NCBI GenBank assembly: GCA_003427395.1
Contig: BFEA01000001.1
Coordinates: 1,210,069 to 1,236,533 of the forward strand
DNA: 26,465 nucleotides
Direction: 5' to 3'
Source of the DNA: Chara braunii
Lineage: Eukaryota; Streptophyta; Charophyceae; Charales; Characeae
This document shows, in pieces, positions 21,289 through 26,465 of the stretch. The notes under the pieces are model-generated. The model was not told where the DNA came from. It searched no databases and saw only the letters and a program-made list of their open reading frames with translations. Position numbers and translations under genes: made by a program. The stretch's first letter is position 1; each line of letters begins with the position of its first letter.

Positions 21289-21350
21289 AGCGTTGGTGTG
21301 TGAACTCTTGTATCCTATGACTTGACGGGGGGAAGGAACCGGACAATTAG

Positions 21351-21625
21351 AAGTTTCGTTAAAACTATAGCTGAGGGTTTAGGGTTTAGGGTTTTAGACA
21401 ATCAAGGCAAATAGGGTTCAGAGTGGTAGGGATCTCATGAGGCACATGGGCTGAGATCAGAGTTTAGACAGAATTGGCAGCCATTGCAGTGTCCAGGCCC
21501 TTTCTTGCCATTTATGTTATATCTGACAGGCCATTATAGTGGACCTGAGAGGAAAGGGAAAAGCACGGCAAGCTGACAGTCAATCCTCCACGATGCTGGA
21601 GTAATCAATTGCAATGACTTGCTGG
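21351..21625 (+). mobile_element. LINE G: 3' UTR fragment
   Basis: No coding sequence. It shares with LINE C and E the block GACAGTCAAT.CTCC and hairpin 1 (21586-21601), preceded by a GAGAGGAAAG segment seen also at 19755. A telomere-like run sits about 210 bases upstream, as in LINE C. The downstream hairpin 2 is lost. Confidence 0.55.
21372..21396 (+). repeat. Telomere-like TTTAGGG run in LINE G
   Basis: GAGGG followed by two TTTAGGG units and TTTTAG. It lies about 210 bases upstream of hairpin 1c, matching the LINE C position. Confidence 0.75.
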
Positions 21626-22800
21626 TTCCACGTTGCCCATAGCCTCACTCTGACGAGGCTGTACCATAGTTAGGGACAGATTCGTAATTTTGTTTGGCTG
21701 AGGACTAACCGAGAGACCTGCCTATATGGAAAATTCGTGAGGGACATATCTGTAAATATAGAAATATGGGCCCAGTACTAACTCGATTTTCCCTACAGCT
21801 ACCCTAACTGCGAATAGCAGACCCGGGCTACCCCTAGGACAGACAGGCCCTATGGGCCTACGCTGATAGACGGTCCTATAGCCTATAGCCGGGTAGGGAG
21901 AGGCCCTATAGGCCGAAACAGAAATGGTACCGGTCGGTCAGTCAGTCCGGTCTAGGTCGGTCTAGGCTAGTAGTAGAGTATAGATAGGATGGGGACATCG
22001 GTCCTGGGCTTTTGGCAGTTGACACTTCGTGGTGGAAGTTGCTACGCACACGGTATCAGGTCGTGGTTGCTGATTCCGGTGGTGGAGACGGCGGACATAG
22101 CCAGACCTTCGGAGCGCTGACCAGACTGGGGTCAACGCTGTCCGCTCTGACTCTCTGGGAGTCAAGGCGGTCTGGGCTATCAGGAGGTCTGATGCGTTGG
22201 AGCACGTGGTGAACTGCTGACCCTCCTCAGGAGTAGGGTCCCAGTGGCGATGCAGCCATAGCTGCATCTTCTCAGAGGGTATCATCGTCTGGACTTCATC
22301 TTCATCAGGGACTGTTGGCGCTGAGCTTCTTCTTCATCATCTGGGTGGCGACTGGCTCTGGGAGCCTGTTTCACTTTGGTGCAGGCCACTGAGTTGGATG
22401 TCAGGGTGGCGCTGGGTGTTACCTGGGGTTTCGGTGCTAGTTTTAGCTGTTCCGTGTGGTGGGGTTGAGGCGCTACCCCTCTGAGGGTAGCGCAACAGGG
22501 TTCTGAGGGTATTCTGTAAAAACGGTGCTCTGAGTTTAATAAACGGTTGTAATACTGCGTTTGAGTTGTCATCTCTTCATTGACTTCTGGCTGTGATCAC
22601 TCGGTTGTCTTCTATGAATGATTGTTGGGACCTGTGTGGAGAGAATTCACAGTTTGTGTGTTCTGTCACTTCGCTCCTCTGAGTCTTCCGATGCGTTTCT
22701 TTCTGTTGGGCGGTGTGGTACTCCACTACCTCTCCCCTTCCTTCTGTGCATGTATGGGCGTGTATGGGAGTTTCTGTGAGTGTTGATAAAACTTCAACAG
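21626..22800. other. Non-coding stretch with palindromes and an AATAAA signal
   Basis: No gene recognised. Near-palindromes built on GGCCCTATAGGCC/GGCCCTATGGGCC cluster at 21846-21914, followed by short repeats of CGGTC/GTCTAGG to 21967. A possible polyadenylation signal (TAATAAAC) lies near 22537. The segment could be part of a decayed LTR or another repeat. Open frames at 21962-22285 and nearby show no domain. Confidence 0.4.
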
Positions 22801-22805
22801 ACAAT

Positions 22806-22972
22806 CATGTTCATAACACAATGCTGGTCAGGGTTCCTTCAGCCAGATGGAAGGAAGCGTACGTGGGTTCATGATGTAATATTTATTCTGACTTGCCGGT
22901 GGAATAGGAACCGGACTGATGCTCCCCAGAATGGAAATGGAGCCAGGACCATTAAAAAAAAAAAAAAAAAAA
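22806..22972 (+). mobile_element. LINE F: short 3' UTR fragment with poly(A)
   Basis: Only about 150 bases of 3' UTR plus 19 A (22954-22972). It contains ATGCTGGTCAGGG followed by hairpin 2 in its longest form (TTCCTTC/GAAGGAA, 22834-22856) and the GGAACCGGAC block shared with LINE E. This fixes the family's 3' end. Confidence 0.75.
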
Positions 22973-24148
22973 CTGCGCAATTACACGATCTGAAAAAAAA
23001 CAATAACATCACACCTTCAACATGCATCTGATTGTGAATGATGGGAAGCAGTCAATCATATGATTTACCACGCTGTAGCACAGGTTCAGGGAATGGAGGG
23101 CCTACCGAGGAGAACTGTAGGTGTGTCAGCCATGGATACCATCTAGTCTTCGGCTCTTTGCTTCCTTGCTCCTGGCTGTCCTGCTCTGTGAGCTTGCCAC
23201 CATCCTCAGGCATTCCATATTTGTGTGTCTTCTGCTTCTTCCTTCCTTCACTAGCCGCCCTACAGCAGACGGAGGCCAATAGTCCCCTCGATCAAGATAA
23301 TGTAACCACTTGGATTCACACTCCAATCATATGCACAGTGAGAGTTCACAAGTCCAGAGACAGAGAGACCAGATTAGCGCAGCTTAGAAAACTTCAATGA
23401 ATGATCATATTATACAAAATGAGAGTTCGAGTCACACAGCCCTCGTTCAGCACATTAGCCAGCAGCTTTAATCAGGTATGTAACTTGGTTCTTCCCTCAT
23501 CTCTCTCTCTCTCTCTCTCTTCGCTTGTATCACACAACCTTACTGTCTCCCTCTCTATCTCACTCTGGAACTCTCAACCTCTTCTACTATGAGGATCATA
23601 CCCTGGATACATTCGCCTTCCTACTTGTGCTGTACTACTACTACCGCAGCTATTGCTGCCTGTCCTCCACAGCTTAGCGCAGCCCAGCAGGGCTCCCTGG
23701 CGCTCAGTGAACTCGCGATAGCGCACAAGAAGCCAACAGCGCCTCCACCTTCTCGCGAGTGAACAATCTGTCTGAATAGCGCTGGGCCAGTATTTTATGC
23801 TGACTGCACTGAGCTTTCGCTTCACTTGGCCACCTCTTGACTTGGCCTGGGCCTGATTTTGACTGGTACTGGTTGCCCGCGGCCTGTTGCTGTTTGGAAT
23901 TTTGAGGCCCGGTACCTTCCAGACTTTTCTTGGAGTGGTGCTGCATTTGGACTGTGGGACTTGACTTTGAGGCCAGGTATGGGTTAATTTTTTACCTGTG
24001 TGGCCTGTGGGGTATCCGACACGACCTTTTTCTGTTTCGGCCTGTTCGGCCTCTTTTGACTTGGGGACGTCGACCCTGACAGTTGAATTTTGGGTCTCCA
24101 AATAGGAAAGCATTTCACAAACCTCAATACCAACATTATCAGCATTCG
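22973..24148. other. No supported gene; (CT)10 at 23501-23520
   Basis: Contains a perfect (CT)10 microsatellite. A 179-codon minus-strand open frame (23574-24113) is rich in Ser/Gln/Arg, shows no motif I recognise and has no homologous neighbour, so it is not called as a gene. Confidence 0.5.
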
Positions 24149-24219
24149 TTTTCCCCTCATCCTTGCTGCATTCCTTTTCCCCTCATCCTTGCTGCATTCC
24201 TTTTCCCCTCATCCTTGCC
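24149..24219. repeat. 26-bp minisatellite, about 2.7 copies
   Basis: Unit TTTTCCCCTCATCCTTGCTG plus CATTCC starts at 24149, 24175 and 24201 without mismatch; the third copy breaks off after 19 bases. Confidence 0.95.
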
Positions 24220-24396
24220 TATGATTCCCTGTCTTCTGCTCGCACCCTCGCTGGGCGCTTTCTTCATAAGATGCACTTAGTTGATATTGTCCATGATTCA
24301 TCACTAGCCAACAGGATTCTCAAAATACTTGATCGGCCGAAGAAACAACACATTTTTGGCAATCCACACCGTTGTCTTGCTAGCAATATCCGCTTC

Positions 24397-24790
24397 AATA
24401 ATTCATAAATCATTATATTATTGATACATATATCCATAAATAATAAATATATTTTCTAAATATTAAAGGATAAGCAATTCACAAATCATTATTGATACAA
24501 TTTGTTTGACAATATAACGTACATCCATAAATATCTTTTCTTTTCTTTTTCTCTTTTTTTTTCTTTTTAAACAACACAAGGCCCCTTCTATTCTGAGGGG
24601 CAACAGTCCGGCTGCTTATCATCGGCAAGCATGTTTGTACATCCATAAAAATCTTTTCTAAATATTATAGGATAGACAATTCATAAAATTCATATATTTT
24701 TGCTATATATCCTAAATATCTTCTCTAAATATTGTAGGATAAATAATTCATATAAGTCATTATATTATTGAGCCATATATCCATAAATGC
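24397..24790. repeat. AT-rich tandem repeat, about four degenerate units
   Basis: Units of roughly 65-80 bases start with TTCATAAATCATTATATTATTG-like sequence and end with CTAAATATTATAGGATAAACAA-like sequence, near 24400, 24478, 24681 and 24748. The second unit is split by a 95-base insert. Confidence 0.75.
24519..24659 (-). mobile_element. Short retroposed-looking insert with 23-bp flanking repeats
   Basis: The insert (24542-24636) is flanked by GTACATCCATAAATATCTTT(TCT) at 24519-24541 and the same 23 bases with one mismatch at 24637-24659. Read on the minus strand it is a unique body of about 68 bases followed by an A-rich tail (AAAAAGAAAAAAAAAGAG). Long target duplications plus an A-tail indicate LINE-driven retroposition of a short RNA. 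The source RNA is not recognised. Confidence 0.6.
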
Positions 24791-25135
24791 ATTCAGGTAG
24801 AGCTTTATAGTTGAAAAAACGGTTTTCTCCTATTATGGTGACAGATGCAGTACCCAGGGCTCAATCCCTAGATCTTACCCCTCACCCGTGTACAGACCCC
24901 GTCGACCCGTGTGTTTTGAACCCGCGACCTGTCATACGTTCGGCTGTTGTAAATAGTGTGGTCGCTGGGGTTTGACCCGTAGGTCTGTGTTTTAGGAGTC
25001 TTAGCAGTAGTATAGGTCGTATCTGCTACAGTTCCAAAAGGTCAAGTCTACAACCTTCCGGAAGCTCCGGAACTGGCTCTTCGTAGGTCCTAGGAGTCAG
25101 CCCGCGGTTGAGTCAGCAGAGGGCAGTTCTACTTA

Positions 25136-25256
25136 GTCCAGTCAGCGGTACCCAGTCCCAGTCGCACTTTGTCCAGTCAGCAAGTACCATGTGGGACTGT
25201 GAGCACCCCGGGCCCAGGGTCCAAGGGCAGACCCGCAAAGATCCAAAGTATAAATA
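25136..25256 (+). promoter_or_regulatory. Promoter-like segment with TATA box and upstream direct repeats
   Basis: A strong TATAAATA lies at 25249-25256. Upstream, GTCCAGTCAGC occurs at 25136 and 25171. No coding sequence follows before 25890, only an untranslated-looking tract. A possible tRNA-primer-binding-like TGGTCCCGACGG lies at 25779-25790. Together these could be the U3-R-U5 of an LTR retrotransposon whose body lies right of the window, but neither LTR edge was fixed. Confidence 0.4.
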
Positions 25257-25799
25257 AGGAGGCAGCGTGAAGTCATTCATTCATTCTACCTGTGAGCCGT
25301 GTGGAAGCGCTGTCGGAGCATCTTGTGCTACGGAGGTCTGCAGGTGCCCGAAGAAGAAGAGGGCTAAGAGAAGGTAGAAGAAGACAGCCATAGCTGCCGT
25401 AGGTTAGTGATAGAGAATTAGTCTGTGTGTACTGTGTGTGTGTTTGCGGGACAACCAGGGTGATCCAAGACTGAGTGTGTGCGAATAACTTGTGGTGGAT
25501 ATAGTTGATCGGGTGGGAATATTTGTCTGGCGCTCTGCGACATAGCTATCCAAGACAAGTTTGAATTTGAGCTGTGTTCCTGACCACGTTATCTCTGAGC
25601 TTTGTGTGGGCGCTATGAGCCACGTGTGTTTATATTCTCTTGTTCTTCTGAATTTTGGAATTTTTGGAAGTTCTTCATTTTTACTGGATCTTGATGGTGA
25701 CTATCGATGGAAATCTTCTTGAGTAATTCATCTCCTCATCTATATGCGGATTGGTTCATCCCCTGTCGTCCGGAATACTGGTCCCGACGGCAGGCCTGC

Positions 25800-26465
25800 T
25801 AATTAAAATTATTGGCCCTCCAAGGCAAAGAGACGATTACTAGTTAGCATGCCTGTGTGGGACTGCCTCGTTATCCGCCTTTTGCCTCTTTACTTTGAAG
25901 TACTCTCACTGCTTCTCGCCTCTCGATTTTCCCTTTCGTCTTTTTCTTGATTCCCATCGGTCCTCCTTACTATATGCCTCGCGATCTCTGTGCTCAATCG
26001 GAACCGCACTATCTAGTAGGGCGTTCCGCCTGATTTTTTTAATGGGGCATATCCGGATTTGCCCAATTCTGAACTGTCCTGCTCCACCTGCTCAGCCAAA
26101 GGAGACACAAATTCAAAATGGTGATGTGGGATTATTCTATGAGAAACTTCCTGCTGGATTGCCTCCGTTTTTCTTTTCTTTCCTTTTCTTTCCTTTGTTT
26201 TCTTTTCTTTTCTTTATTATTTTCCGGGTTTGTCTAGTACGTGCAATCAGACTCGTTTTCAAACACACTTTTCACACATGTAAACAGTAACGCAGCACAC
26301 TGGCGACATGCGCCCACTCAAAACTCAGAGATATGGTTTTCAGATACGAGTTCACTCCCAATTGGCTATGGCGACCTCAGCGCACAAACATCTCACTGTT
26401 CACATACACTGGATCACCCTGGATATCCCACACGCATCACTCTAACACCCGAGCACACACACACA
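25800..26465. other. No supported gene; pyrimidine tract and CA run
   Basis: A TTTTC/TTTCC-rich tract at about 26168-26222 and a short CA run at the window end. The plus-strand open frame at 25895-26290 runs through the pyrimidine tract and encodes a Phe/Leu-rich low-complexity tail with no recognisable domain. Confidence 0.5.

Larger units (their letters stand above)
20532..21350 (+). mobile_element. LINE E: 5'-truncated LINE tail with 3' UTR
   Basis: Coding homology begins inside the zinc finger at 20532. The 3' UTR carries both conserved hairpins (21232-21247 and 21268-21288), followed by a sequence (TGACTTG...GGAACCGGAC) shared with LINE F. No poly(A) remains at its end, which is estimated at about 21350. 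Confidence 0.7.

Noticed and set aside
22050-22065. GGTATCAGGTC as an initiator-tRNA primer-binding site
   Set aside because: Only partly matches the plant consensus and no LTR end precedes it.
23574-24113. 179-codon minus-strand open frame
   Set aside because: No recognisable motif, no neighbour to support it, and composition like the surrounding non-coding sequence.
24830-24985. tRNA gene or tRNA-derived SINE suggested by a GGGTTCAAAAC-like box on the minus strand
   Set aside because: Only a weak B-box resemblance; no A box at the right spacing and no cloverleaf could be drawn.
25895-26290. 131-codon plus-strand open frame
   Set aside because: The C-terminal half is a translated pyrimidine tract and no domain is visible.

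Overview
This window is a retrotransposon-dominated stretch of a eukaryotic nuclear genome, most likely from the green-plant lineage. The supporting evidence is plant-style TTTAGGG telomere-like motifs, L1-type LINEs with an endonuclease-RT-zf-RVT layout, and a Penelope-like element (PLE) of the N-terminal GIY-YIG type known from green algae and plants. I see no convincing host gene, tRNA, rRNA or CRISPR array. Scattered single Ns and a 104-base N gap show that the assembly is imperfect, so some frameshifts may be sequencing errors.

Left part (1-7131, minus strand): a nearly complete but broken PLE. In transcription order it has a long pyrimidine-rich leader with a hammerhead-ribozyme-like fold (5846-5892), an N-terminal CCHC zinc knuckle, coiled coils, a single in-frame TAG, a GIY-YIG endonuclease, and a Penelope-type reverse transcriptase with intact catalytic motifs. 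A 5'-truncated copy of the same element (about 6551-7131) lies directly upstream in the same orientation. This is the partial-tandem ('pseudo-LTR') layout typical of PLEs. The 3' end of the main copy runs off the left edge of the window.

Middle (7133-18425, plus strand): LINE A is a 5'-truncated ORF2 cut inside its endonuclease domain where the PLE copy abuts it. It is followed by about 0.5 kb with no recognisable content, then a 1.7-kb C-rich minisatellite (22-bp unit in its ordered part). LINE B is the longest LINE. It has a broken ORF1 (gag-like with a CCHC knuckle) and a broken ORF2 (AP endonuclease, RT, zf-RVT).

Right-middle (18.6-22.97 kb, plus strand): a pile of at least five further 5'-truncated LINE tails, C, D, E, G and F, all in the same orientation as A and B. 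Several share a 3' UTR with two conserved hairpins. Two copies end in poly(A), and two carry short TTTAGGG-like runs at the same relative position.

Right end (23-26.5 kb): non-coding sequence with a 26-bp minisatellite, an AT-rich tandem repeat interrupted by a short retroposed-looking insert with 23-bp flanking repeats, and a TATA-containing promoter-like segment that may belong to an LTR.

Every coding region here is a retroelement relic. The parts work together only within each element: the PLE endonuclease and RT for target-primed integration, and the LINE endonuclease, RT and 3' UTR hairpins for theirs.
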